A stretch of 64,000 bases of DNA, from positions 1 to 64,000 of the forward strand of contig JAISCA010000019.1 of the NCBI GenBank assembly GCA_031265875.1, in the 5' to 3' direction. The DNA is from Propionibacteriaceae bacterium. Its GTDB lineage: Bacteria; Actinomycetota; Actinomycetes; Propionibacteriales; Propionibacteriaceae. Numbering within the stretch: the first letter of the stretch is position 1; every line of letters begins with the position of its first letter. The translations under genes were made by a program, and so were the position numbers. Below the pieces are notes generated by a model. That model ran no database searches and had not been told where the DNA came from. It saw only the letters and a program-made list of their open reading frames with translations. Below, in pieces: positions 31,759 through 39,153 of this stretch.

Positions 31759-32529
31759 ATGGGCATCTTGCAGGGCAAGCGCGTCTTGGTGACCGGTCTG
31801 ACCATGGCCAGTTCGATCGCGTACCAGGTGGCTCGCGTGGCCCAAGCCGAAGGGGCCGAGGTGGTGGTGTCCAACTTCGGCCGGGCCCTCAACTTGACCC
31901 GACGGGTGGTCCAACGGCTCGATCCGGCGCCAGCGGTGATCGAACTCGACGTCACCGATGCCGGCCATCTGGCCCGGCTGGCCGACCAGTTGCGGGAGAG
32001 CTTGGGCGGCTTGGACGGATTGGTCCACTCGGTCGCCTACGCCAATCCGGAACGGGCCTTGGGTGGGAATTTCCTGAGCACCGAGTGGGAGGACGTGGCC
32101 ACCTCTGTGCGCGTCTCGGCCTACTCCTTGGCCGAGTTGGTCCGAGCCTGTCAACCAGTCATTGCGCCTGGTGCGGCGGTGGTCGGGTTGACCTTCGACG
32201 CCAGCGTGTCCTGGCCGGCCTACGACTGGATGGGCGTGTCCAAGGCCGCCCTGGAGTCGGTCTCGCGCTACCTGGCCCGCTACCTCGGCCCCCAGGGCGT
32301 GCGCTGCAACATCGTCTCGGCCGGTCCCATCAACAGCATCGCCAAACAGTCCATTCCAGGCGTCGAGGGGCTGGACCAGCTCTGGAGCGAGCGCGCTCCT
32401 TTGGGCTGGGACCCCGAGGACGCCGAGCCGACCGCGCGCGCGGTGGTGGCCCTGCTGAGCGACTGGTTCCCCAGCACCACCGGTGAGATCGTGCACGTCG
32501 ACGGCGGCTTGCACTCGACCGGGGCCTGA
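31759..32529 (+). CDS. fabI: Enoyl-ACP reductase FabI (InhA-like)
   Basis: FabI performs the NADH-dependent last reduction of the fatty-acid elongation cycle. The 256-aa product has the atypical SDR start LVTGLTMASSIAYQVA, the substrate-region GGNFLSTEWEDVATSVRVSAYS, the catalytic Tyr-x6-Lys as YDWMGVSK, and SAGPINSIAKQSIPG as in actinobacterial FabI/InhA. A GAAGGAGA ribosome-binding site precedes ATG 31759. It follows fabG by about 107 bases and probably shares its transcript. Confidence 0.94.
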   Translation: MGILQGKRVLVTGLTMASSIAYQVARVAQAEGAEVVVSNFGRALNLTRRVVQRLDPAPAVIELDVTDAGHLARLADQLRESLGGLDGLVHSVAYANPERALGGNFLSTEWEDVATSVRVSAYSLAELVRACQPVIAPGAAVVGLTFDASVSWPAYDWMGVSKAALESVSRYLARYLGPQGVRCNIVSAGPINSIAKQSIPGVEGLDQLWSERAPLGWDPEDAEPTARAVVALLSDWFPSTTGEIVHVDGGLHSTGA

Positions 32530-32547
32530 GCCGTTCAGTCCGGCCGG

Positions 32548-32553
32548 TAGATT
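32548..32553 (+). promoter_or_regulatory. -10 element TAGATT for leaderless ABC ATPase gene
   Basis: TAGATT is followed by exactly seven bases and then ATG 32561, with no Shine-Dalgarno. Confidence 0.5.
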
Positions 32554-32560
32554 GGCCATC

Positions 32561-33376
32561 ATGAGCACCGTCATCGATGTGGTGGATGTGACCGTCCGGC
32601 GGGGCCAGTCGCTCCTGCTGGACCGGGTCGACTGGACCGTCGATGAGGCTGAGCGTTGGGTCGTGATCGGACCCAACGGGGCGGGCAAGACCACCTTGAT
32701 GCGGATCGTGTCGGCCAACCTCTTCCCCACCAGCGGTCGCGTCCGCTTGTTGGGCGAGGAGATGGGCCGGGTCGACGTCTTCGAGCTCCGGCCCCGGATC
32801 GGGGTCTGTTCGACCGCCATGACCGATCAGATCCCGCCTCAGGAACTAGTCGGAGACGTCGTCATGTCGGCCGCCTACGCCATCTTCGGGCGCTGGCGCG
32901 AGGACTATCTGGAGATCGACCGGCGGCGGGCCGAGTCGCTGATGGACGCGCTCAGAGTCGACCAGCTGTCCCAACGTCGCTTCGGCGCCCTGTCCGAGGG
33001 CGAACGCAAACGGGTCCAGATCGCCCGCGCCCTCATGACCGACCCCGAACTGTTGATCTTGGACGAGCCCACCGCCGGCCTCGACCTGGCCGGTCGGGAA
33101 CTGCTCTTGGAGACCTTGACCGACGTGGCCTTGGATCCCCGCTCGCCGGCCTCGATCCTGGTCACCCACCACGTCGAGGAGATTCCGGTCGGCGTCACCC
33201 ACGCCTTGTTGTTGAAGCAGGGCCGCGTGGTGGCGGCCGGTCCGATCGGGCGGGTCCTGACCGCCGAGCTGATGAGCTGGACCTTCGATCTGCCCCTGGA
33301 GCTGGGACAGCGCCACGGCCGCTGGTGGGCTCAGGCGGCGACTCCGCTTGGGCCAGGCCTGGGCGCGGCCGGCTGA
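32561..33376 (+). CDS. ABC transporter ATP-binding protein
   Basis: This 271-aa single ABC module has Walker A GPNGAGKTTL, an RRFGALSEGERKRVQIAR signature (SEGE instead of SGGQ) and Walker B LLILDEPTAGLDLAG, followed by VTHHVEEIP. The variant signature and the HVEEIP segment resemble the ModF/YlmA-like group of stand-alone ATPases. No permease or binding protein is adjacent, so the substrate is unknown. ATG 32561 is supported by the leaderless -10. The next gene, a SpoU methyltransferase, is 114 bases on. Confidence 0.85.
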   Translation: MSTVIDVVDVTVRRGQSLLLDRVDWTVDEAERWVVIGPNGAGKTTLMRIVSANLFPTSGRVRLLGEEMGRVDVFELRPRIGVCSTAMTDQIPPQELVGDVVMSAAYAIFGRWREDYLEIDRRRAESLMDALRVDQLSQRRFGALSEGERKRVQIARALMTDPELLILDEPTAGLDLAGRELLLETLTDVALDPRSPASILVTHHVEEIPVGVTHALLLKQGRVVAAGPIGRVLTAELMSWTFDLPLELGQRHGRWWAQAATPLGPGLGAAG

Positions 33377-33490
33377 GCCCGATCGGTCGAACGGTGGCCG
33401 CCGTCCGTCGGCCCAGACCGGTCTGAGGGAGGTCGTCTTAGAACGATCGGGCGGCAGAGCCGTTCGGGGACGATTGAGAGGAGAGCCGGC

Positions 33491-34366
33491 ATGGTGGACG
33501 CGACCGGGGGCCAGGTGGTGGAGCTGACTAGCCGACAGGATCCGCGTCTGGCCCATTATCGCGATCTCCGTGAGGCCAGCCTGCGCCGAGGCTCGACCGA
33601 CGGCCAAGCCTGTTTCATCGCCGAGGGGCCGTTGGTGGTGCGCCGGGCCGTGGCGGCCGGCTACGAGCCGATCTCCTTCCTGCTGACGCCGGTCTGGGTG
33701 GAACGACTGGCCGACGTCTGGTCCGCCACCGCCGCCCCGGTCTACCGGGGCGATCCGGAGCTGATCGAGAGCCTGACCGGTTTCCACGTCCATCGCGGCG
33801 CCTTGGCCGCTCTGCGGCGGCGGGAACCGGCCAGTTTGGACGACCTCTTGGCGCTGGACCGTTTGGTGGTGGTGCAGGACTTGGTCGATCACGCCAATCT
33901 GGGGGCCATCATGCGCTGCGCCGCCGGTCTGGGCTGGGACGGTCTGGTGCTGTCGGCCGGGGCGGTGGACCCGCTCTATCGGCGGGCCGTCAAGACTTCG
34001 ATGGGAGCGGTTTTCATCCTGCCCTGGGCCCGGGCGGCGAGCGGTCTCGACCTGCCGGCCCGGCTGCGTCGAGCCGGTTTCCGGCTGACCGCCTTGTCTC
34101 CCCGGCCAGACGCCATCGACCTGGCCCAGTGGGCGGCCCAGTCCAGCGGCGAGCGGCTGGCCCTGTTACTGGGGTCGGAGGGGCCCGGGCTCAGCCCCGA
34201 CTGGTTGGCGGCGGCCGATCAGGTGGTCCGTATCCCGATGTGGCGGGGGCTCGACTCCCTCAACGTGGCGACGGCGGCCGCCATCGCCTGTTACGCGCTG
34301 GGGCCGTCCGGAGCGCCCTCCGGCCGGAAAGGCCGCTTGGGCGAGATCGGCCAATCGGGCGGATAG
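33491..34366 (+). CDS. TrmH/SpoU family RNA 2'-O-methyltransferase
   Basis: The 291-aa product has an N-terminal substrate-binding region (RDLREASLRRG, FIAEGPLVVRRAV) and a C-terminal SPOUT knot domain with motif 1 LVDHANLGAIMRCA, motif 2 LALLLGSEGPGLS and motif 3 IPMWRGLDSLNVATAAAI. These enzymes 2'-O-methylate tRNA or 23S rRNA; the substrate is not identifiable here. GAGAGGAGAGC precedes ATG 33491. The last 76 bases overlap the 3' end of def on the opposite strand. Confidence 0.88.
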   Translation: MVDATGGQVVELTSRQDPRLAHYRDLREASLRRGSTDGQACFIAEGPLVVRRAVAAGYEPISFLLTPVWVERLADVWSATAAPVYRGDPELIESLTGFHVHRGALAALRRREPASLDDLLALDRLVVVQDLVDHANLGAIMRCAAGLGWDGLVLSAGAVDPLYRRAVKTSMGAVFILPWARAASGLDLPARLRRAGFRLTALSPRPDAIDLAQWAAQSSGERLALLLGSEGPGLSPDWLAAADQVVRIPMWRGLDSLNVATAAAIACYALGPSGAPSGRKGRLGEIGQSGG

Positions 34367-34932
34367 CGGTAGGCCGTCTCCAGGTGGCTGGCCTGAAGCC
34401 GGCCGCGCACCCGCGAGCTGAGCCGGTCGCCGAAGACGGTGCCGCTCAGGTGATCGGTCTCGTGCTGCAGACAGCGCGCCAGCAAGCCGGTGCCGACGAT
34501 CTCGAGGGGCTGGCCGTTGTGGTCGGAACCACGGCAGATAGCGTGATCGGGCCGGGCCAGGGGGGCGTAGGCGCCGGGCAGCGACAGACAGCCCTCTTCC
34601 TCGCTGACTAGGTGACGGTTCCGGCCGCTGGGCAATTCCACCACTGGATTGCAAACCGCCCCGATCAGGACCCGACCGTCGGCGTCGGGGCAACGGAAGA
34701 TGAAGAAGGAACGGTCGTCGTCGACCTGGGTCGAGGCCAGCCCGACTCCATCGGCCGCCAGCATGGTGGCGAACATGTCGCGCAGGAGGGTTTGGAACTC
34801 GGCGTCGAAGACCTCGACCGGACGGGTCGGCCGGTGCAAGACGGCCTCGCCCCAGCGCGTGATGCGGAGCGGTCGGCCGCCTTGGAGCAGGCTGTCCAAG
34901 CTGGTGGCGGCGGTCGCGGTCGGTTCTGGCAC
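34291..34932 (-). CDS. def: Peptide deformylase
   Basis: Deformylase removes the N-formyl group from nascent proteins using a bound metal. The 213-aa product has the three family motifs: [18 protein letters not shown] and QHETDHLSG, giving the Cys and two His ligands and the catalytic Glu. The GTG start at 34932 lies six bases after TAACCT, so the mRNA is probably leaderless. The C-terminal 25 codons overlap the convergent SpoU gene and extend past the usual family end. Confidence 0.95.
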   Translation of the reverse strand: MPEPTATAATSLDSLLQGGRPLRITRWGEAVLHRPTRPVEVFDAEFQTLLRDMFATMLAADGVGLASTQVDDDRSFFIFRCPDADGRVLIGAVCNPVVELPSGRNRHLVSEEEGCLSLPGAYAPLARPDHAICRGSDHNGQPLEIVGTGLLARCLQHETDHLSGTVFGDRLSSRVRGRLQASHLETAYRYPPDWPISPKRPFRPEGAPDGPSA

Positions 34933-34938
34933 CCGGTC

Positions 34939-34944
34939 AGGTTA
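34939..34944 (-). promoter_or_regulatory. -10 element TAACCT for leaderless def
   Basis: On the minus strand TAACCT is followed by six bases and then the GTG of def. Confidence 0.5.
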
Positions 34945-34988
34945 TCCGATTCATCGGCGCGGCGCTTGCTCGGCCAGGCGGCCGGCTC

Positions 34989-34994
34989 CAGGCT
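34989..34994 (+). promoter_or_regulatory. Possible -10 element CAGGCT for xerC
   Basis: CAGGCT is followed by six bases and then GTG 35001; there is no Shine-Dalgarno. Confidence 0.35.
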
Positions 34995-35000
34995 GTCAGA

Positions 35001-35915
35001 GTGAGCGATGTCCGCCTGGCCGACCTGCTGCCCGCCTACCTGGAACACCTGGCCGACCGTCACGTCTCGCCCGCCACCCGGCGGGCTTACGGTGGCGACC
35101 TGGCCCAGCTGATCGACTTCCTGGCCAGCCGGGGCCTGACCCGGTTGGATCAGGTCGGCCTGCGGGAATTGCGAGCCTGGCTGGCCGAAGGTTTGTCGGG
35201 CGGGCTCAGCCGTGCCACCAGTCAACGCCGGCTGGCCGCTCTGCGCGGCTTCTGGGCCTGGGCCGTCAAGACCGGCCGAGCCGAGACCGATCCCAGCGCC
35301 GGTCTGCGTTCGGTCAAGGTCCGCCGAGACCTGCCTGTCAGCTTGAGCCAAGCCGAGGCCCGCCAGTTGATGGACGCTCTGGCCGGTCGTCTGCGCGACG
35401 AGGGCACGGCTTTGGCGACGCGCGACCTAGCCATCTTGGAAGTCCTCTACGCCAGCGGCGTCCGGGTCAGTGAGCTGTCTGGCTTGGACCTCGACTCGCT
35501 GGACCGGGCTCGCGGACTGGCCCGGGTCCTGGGCAAGGGCGACAAGGAACGGTCGGTCCCATTGGGCGAACCGGCCTGGCGGGCCGTCGAGCGTTGGTTG
35601 GAGCGGCGCTGGGAACTGAGCTCGGATCGCTCTGGCCGAGCTCTCTTCTTGGGCGTCAGAGGCGGGGCTCGGATCGACCCCAGAGTGGTGCGACGATTGG
35701 TCCATCACAGCCTGGGCTTGGTCGCGGGCGCGCCCGATCTCGGTCCGCACGGCCTGCGCCACGCCATGGCCACCCACTTATTGGAGGGCGGGGCCGATCT
35801 CAGGACTGTCCAAGAGGCGCTGGGCCACGCCTCCGTCGCCACCACCCAGTTGTACACCCACGTCACCTCGGAGCGTCTGCGGGCCGTTTTCGAACAGGCC
35901 CACCCGCGCGCTTGA
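35001..35915 (+). CDS. xerC: Tyrosine recombinase XerC
   Basis: Xer recombinases resolve chromosome dimers at dif. The 304-aa product has an N-terminal SAM-like core-binding domain ([22 protein letters not shown]) and the catalytic domain with Arg in [10 protein letters not shown], Lys in [22 protein letters not shown], the GHAS histidine and the nucleophile in TTQLYTHVT. Position near rpsB matches actinobacterial xerC rather than xerD. There is no phage or integron context, so it is the housekeeping enzyme. Confidence 0.92.
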   Translation: MSDVRLADLLPAYLEHLADRHVSPATRRAYGGDLAQLIDFLASRGLTRLDQVGLRELRAWLAEGLSGGLSRATSQRRLAALRGFWAWAVKTGRAETDPSAGLRSVKVRRDLPVSLSQAEARQLMDALAGRLRDEGTALATRDLAILEVLYASGVRVSELSGLDLDSLDRARGLARVLGKGDKERSVPLGEPAWRAVERWLERRWELSSDRSGRALFLGVRGGARIDPRVVRRLVHHSLGLVAGAPDLGPHGLRHAMATHLLEGGADLRTVQEALGHASVATTQLYTHVTSERLRAVFEQAHPRA

Positions 35916-36038
35916 TCCCGGCGCGCTGGAGTCGATTCTTCGGCCGTCCGGCGCGCCAGGCCTGGCCGGCGCGGGGCCGCTCGTGTTACCGCCTGGCGGA
36001 GCGCGGGGCGGCGCCCACGGATGGTTCCAGCTGGCGGT

Positions 36039-36965
36039 TCAGGGCAGCGACTCGGCCGGGTCGCTCAGACGGCCGTCGATCCAAACTTGGAAGTGGAGAT
36101 GGCAGCCGGTCGACAGACCGGTGCTGCCGACCAGACCGACGACCTGGCCCGCCGCCACCGACTGGCCCAGCTCGACCTGGAAGGCCTGGGCGTGGTTGTA
36201 CCCCGTCACCATTGGGCGACCCTCGATCAGGCCGTGATCGATCAAGAGGCGGTTGCCGTAAGCCGGATCGAAGCCGACCTCGATGACCTGGCCAGCTTGG
36301 GCGGCCGCTATCGGGGCGCCGCAAGAGGCCGCCAGGTCGAGCCCGTCGTGCAGCTTCCAGACCTTCAAGATGGGGTGCAGGCGCAGCCCGAAGGGCGAAC
36401 TGACCCGGCCGTCCAGCGGCGGGAGCAGGCTGGCTCGGCCCAGCCGTTGGCGGGTGGCTTGACGCTGGCGCAGGTCTTCGGCGGCGGCGGCCGGGATCAG
36501 CCGGACCCGACGGCGGGGCAGCAGGCTGAGCGGGTCCAGGTAGGTCTGGTCTTGGCGCAGCCCCCAGTGCAGGCAGGCCTGAGCGGCGCAGCCCAGATGT
36601 CCGGGGGACAGCCAACCGATGATGTCGCCGGCCGAGACCGCTTGGCCGGTCTGGACCAGTGGGACCAGCGGCTCGTAGGTGGTCGAGCGATCGCCGTGGT
36701 CCAGGCTGACCAAGCCGCGGCCGGCCACCTGGCCGGCGAAATGGACCCGGCCGGACAGGGCCGCCAGCACCGGCTCGCCCTCGACCCCAGCCAGATCGAC
36801 GCCGCGGTGGCCGGCTCCCCAGGGCTGCTCCGGCGGGTCGAAACGACGGCTGACGGCCCCGGCCAACGGAGCCAGAGCCGTCTCGGCCGGCTCGCTGTGG
36901 GCGACGCCGGGGGCGGCCCAGAGCAGGGCTAGGGCCAAGACGGCGGCCAGACTGATTCTTCTCAC
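36039..36965 (-). CDS. Secreted peptidase with two tandem M23 (LytM) domains
   Basis: M23 metallopeptidases cut or regulate cleavage of peptidoglycan cross-bridges. From GTG 36965 the 308-aa product has an N-terminal signal sequence (RRISLAAVLALALLWAAPGVAHS), a first M23 domain with GHRGVDLAG, LDHGDRSTTYEP and CLHWGLR, and a second with HDGLDLAA, NRLLIDHG and CHLHFQVWI. The first resembles the usual actinobacterial protein near rpsB and lacks the first His of HxH; the second has the full motif. The ORF-track start at 37226 adds an implausible Arg/Pro leader. It stands between xerC and the glpA cassette. Confidence 0.85.
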   Translation of the reverse strand: MRRISLAAVLALALLWAAPGVAHSEPAETALAPLAGAVSRRFDPPEQPWGAGHRGVDLAGVEGEPVLAALSGRVHFAGQVAGRGLVSLDHGDRSTTYEPLVPLVQTGQAVSAGDIIGWLSPGHLGCAAQACLHWGLRQDQTYLDPLSLLPRRRVRLIPAAAAEDLRQRQATRQRLGRASLLPPLDGRVSSPFGLRLHPILKVWKLHDGLDLAASCGAPIAAAQAGQVIEVGFDPAYGNRLLIDHGLIEGRPMVTGYNHAQAFQVELGQSVAAGQVVGLVGSTGLSTGCHLHFQVWIDGRLSDPAESLP

Positions 36966-37058
36966 AGTTTTGACTATGTCCGCCCCGGCCCGCCGCCGCT
37001 GGCCGGGGACGGAACTGGGGATGGATCGGCCCTCTTCACGGCGCCTGTGGACGGTCGA

Positions 37059-37083
37059 CCGGTCCCGCCCGGGGCGGGACCGG
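37059..37083. repeat. Very GC-rich near-perfect hairpin
   Basis: CCGGTCCCGCCC (37059-37070) pairs with 37072-37083, in effect an 11-bp stem with a three-base loop. It is in the 5' region of the M23 gene, so it could be a leader structure or mark the end of an unseen transcript. Confidence 0.5.
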
Positions 37084-37193
37084 GGTTGGGCCGAGGCCGG
37101 TCGGCCGGTCGGCTGGCCGGACCGCTGACCGGGTCCGGCTCCGGGCGCCTGAGCCTGGGAGAGCCAATTCAAAGTACGGCGCGAGGGCCCAGT

Positions 37194-37219
37194 AAGGCGG
37201 TATATTATGTGACCGCCTT
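37194..37219. promoter_or_regulatory. Inverted repeat AAGGCGGT-N10-ACCGCCTT, candidate operator
   Basis: The 8-bp arms 37194-37201 and 37212-37219 are perfect reverse complements, placed about 30 bases before the -35 of the glpA cassette. This is where an activator or repressor would be expected. No regulator gene is adjacent. Confidence 0.5.
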
Positions 37220-37247
37220 CGTACATTATGTTGTATTAGAATAATCG

Positions 37248-37276
37248 TTGACAGGGGGATCGAAGGCGATTAAATT
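37248..37276 (+). promoter_or_regulatory. Near-consensus sigma-70 promoter of the glpA cassette
   Basis: TTGACA (37248-37253), a 17-base spacer and TAAATT (37271-37276) make the best promoter in the window. It lies in locally AT-rich DNA and should start transcription near 37283, giving an 88-base leader before the small ORF at 37371. Confidence 0.75.
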
Positions 37277-37370
37277 GCCCTCCAATCTCGTTCAATGAAG
37301 ACGAGAGCCGGTCTATTCTCTGCTTTTTCTTGACCTTTCCGTGTCCTCTGACTCAAACGAGGGGGATCAC

Positions 37371-37472
37371 ATGTTCGTCGATCCGATCAGCGAGTGGACT
37401 GAGTTCGCAGCCGCCCTCGACCGATGGGGCGGTTGGGCCGAAGGCTGGACCATCGAGCACAGCTGCTCCTAG
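37371..37472 (+). CDS. Trp-rich 33-aa small protein or leader peptide
   Basis: This ORF is too short for the ORF track. ATG 37371 follows GAGGGGGA at about five bases and lies directly downstream of a near-consensus promoter. The product starts MFVDPISEWTEF and ends GWTIEHSCS; it is acidic and has four Trp and one Cys in 33 residues. I recognise no family. The stop codon is inside the palindrome CTCCTAGGAG, which overlaps an AGGAGG ribosome-binding site. It could be a leader peptide controlling glpA, a small functional protein or a peptide precursor. Confidence 0.5.
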   Translation: MFVDPISEWTEFAAALDRWGGWAEGWTIEHSCS

Positions 37473-37515
37473 GAGGGCTGACTCAGATGGTTGATTCCAG
37501 GGGGGAGGCGGCGAA

Positions 37516-39090
37516 TTGCGCAGGTTGACGACTGAGATAGTCGTGGTGGGTGGCGGCGCGACCGGCTGCGGCATCGTGCGGGACTGCGCCATGCGTGGTT
37601 TCAAGGCCGTCCTGCTGGAGCGCGGCGACATCGCCCAAGGCACCTCCGGCCGTTTCCACGGGGCGGTCCACTCGGGTGGCCGCTACGTCGTGGCCGACCC
37701 CGGCTCGGCCGCCGAGTGCGTCCAGGAGAACTCCATCATCACCCGCGTCCACGCCGACGCGGTCGAGACCACGGGCGGCTTCTTCATCTCGGTTCAGGGC
37801 GACGACCCGGAGTTCCCGGACCGTTTCGTGGCCGGGGCCAAGATCGCCGGCATGCCCTGCCAGGAGATCTCACTGAGCCAGGCGCTGCGGCTGGAGCCTC
37901 GGATCAACCCCAGGACCGAGCGCGTCATGTCCGTCCAGGACGCCACGGTCGACGTCTGGAAGCTGTGTTGGGGGGCGGTCCGGTCGGCCCAGGCCTATGG
38001 CGCCCAAGTCTTGACTTACACCGTCTTGAGCGGCGTCGAGGTGGTGGACGGCCGAGTCCGGGCGGTGCGCGGCCGGGACCGGCGCAGCGGCGAGGACATC
38101 GTCATCGACTGCGACTTCTTGATCAACGCGGCCGGGCCTTGGGCCGGCCAAGTGGCGCGGCTGGCCGGGGTCGACGACGTCGACGTGGTGCCCGGTCGGG
38201 GCGTCATGGTGGCGATGGGACACCGGCTGGTCAACCGGATGGTCAACCACTTGGTCAAGCCGGCCGACGGCGACATCGTCATACCGGTCCACACCACCTG
38301 CGTCATCGGCACCACCGACACCAAAGTGGACCAACCCGACGACCTCGCCATACCTCGGGCCGAGGTGCAGAAGATGCTGGACTGCGCCGAACTGCTGGTG
38401 CCGGGCTTCCGTCAGGCCCGGGCCATGCACGCCTGGGCCGGGGCCCGGCCCTTGATCAAGGACGCCCGGGTGTCCGAGTCCGACACCCGTCACATGAGCC
38501 GGGGCATGTCGGTGATGGACCACGAGAACCGTGACGGCGTGGCCGGTTTCATGACCATCGGCGGCGGCAAGCTGACGACGTACCGGCTGATGGCCCGTAA
38601 CGTGGTCGACGCCGTCTGTTCGAAGCTGGGCCAGGAGCGGGAGTGCCGGACCGACCAGGAGGCCGTGCCCGGCTCCGAATCGGGCCGGACCTACCTCTTG
38701 ACCGATCGTCTCCAGGCCGGCCAGCGCGACCTGAGGGAGGATCTGACCCTGTGCGAGTGCGAGCAAGTCTCGCGGCAGACCTTGGTCGGCCTGCTGGAAC
38801 GGACGCCGGACGCCTCCCTGGACGACCTCCGCCGCCAGACCCGGTTGGGCATGGGACTGTGCCAAGGCGGCTTCTGTTCCTGGCGGGCCGCCGGAGCGGC
38901 CTGTCAGAGCGGCGCCATGTCGCCCGAGCGGGCGGTGGCCGCGCTCAAGCGCTTCCTGTCCAACCGCTGGATCGGGCTGTGGCCCGTCCTCTACGGCGAC
39001 CAACTCAAGCAGACCGCGCTCAACCAGTGGGTCATGACCGGCACCCTCGACCTCGACCATTTACCGGAATCGAGTCAGAAGGTGCTCTAA
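37516..39090 (+). CDS. glpA: GlpA-type FAD-dependent glycerol-3-phosphate dehydrogenase
   Basis: The product oxidises glycerol 3-phosphate, or a related polyol phosphate, to the keto form with FAD. The 524-aa protein matches E. coli anaerobic GlpA in order: FAD loop VVVGGGATGCGIVRDCAMRG, GRFHGAVHSGGRYVV, DFLINAAGPWAGQVA, GTTDTKVD, FMTIGGGKLTTYRLMA, then a C-terminal BFD-like [2Fe-2S] domain (LCECEQVS...GMGLCQGGFCSWRAA). The partners GlpB and GlpC are not adjacent. A TTG start at 37516 follows GGGGGAGG. It is followed by an FGGY kinase, so the pair may phosphorylate and oxidise glycerol or another polyol. Confidence 0.88.
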   Translation: MRRLTTEIVVVGGGATGCGIVRDCAMRGFKAVLLERGDIAQGTSGRFHGAVHSGGRYVVADPGSAAECVQENSIITRVHADAVETTGGFFISVQGDDPEFPDRFVAGAKIAGMPCQEISLSQALRLEPRINPRTERVMSVQDATVDVWKLCWGAVRSAQAYGAQVLTYTVLSGVEVVDGRVRAVRGRDRRSGEDIVIDCDFLINAAGPWAGQVARLAGVDDVDVVPGRGVMVAMGHRLVNRMVNHLVKPADGDIVIPVHTTCVIGTTDTKVDQPDDLAIPRAEVQKMLDCAELLVPGFRQARAMHAWAGARPLIKDARVSESDTRHMSRGMSVMDHENRDGVAGFMTIGGGKLTTYRLMARNVVDAVCSKLGQERECRTDQEAVPGSESGRTYLLTDRLQAGQRDLREDLTLCECEQVSRQTLVGLLERTPDASLDDLRRQTRLGMGLCQGGFCSWRAAGAACQSGAMSPERAVAALKRFLSNRWIGLWPVLYGDQLKQTALNQWVMTGTLDLDHLPESSQKVL

Positions 39091-39153
39091 GACAGCTAGT
39101 TCCAGTTTCATCGCTGGATCACTTCGCGGAGGGCAATTAGCAAAGGAGATGAT

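Larger units (their letters stand above)
36966..37370. other. Intergenic region between the M23 gene and the glpA cassette
   Basis: This is a 405-base divergent region. Its left part is GC-rich with a strong hairpin at 37059-37083. From about 37190 it becomes AT-rich and holds an inverted repeat, a near-consensus promoter and an 88-base leader for the downstream cassette. No additional gene is supported. Confidence 0.6.

Noticed and set aside
35001-35915. Tyrosine recombinase as a sign of an integrated element
   Set aside because: Full-length XerC in its usual actinobacterial position near rpsB, with no attachment-site repeats or phage genes nearby.
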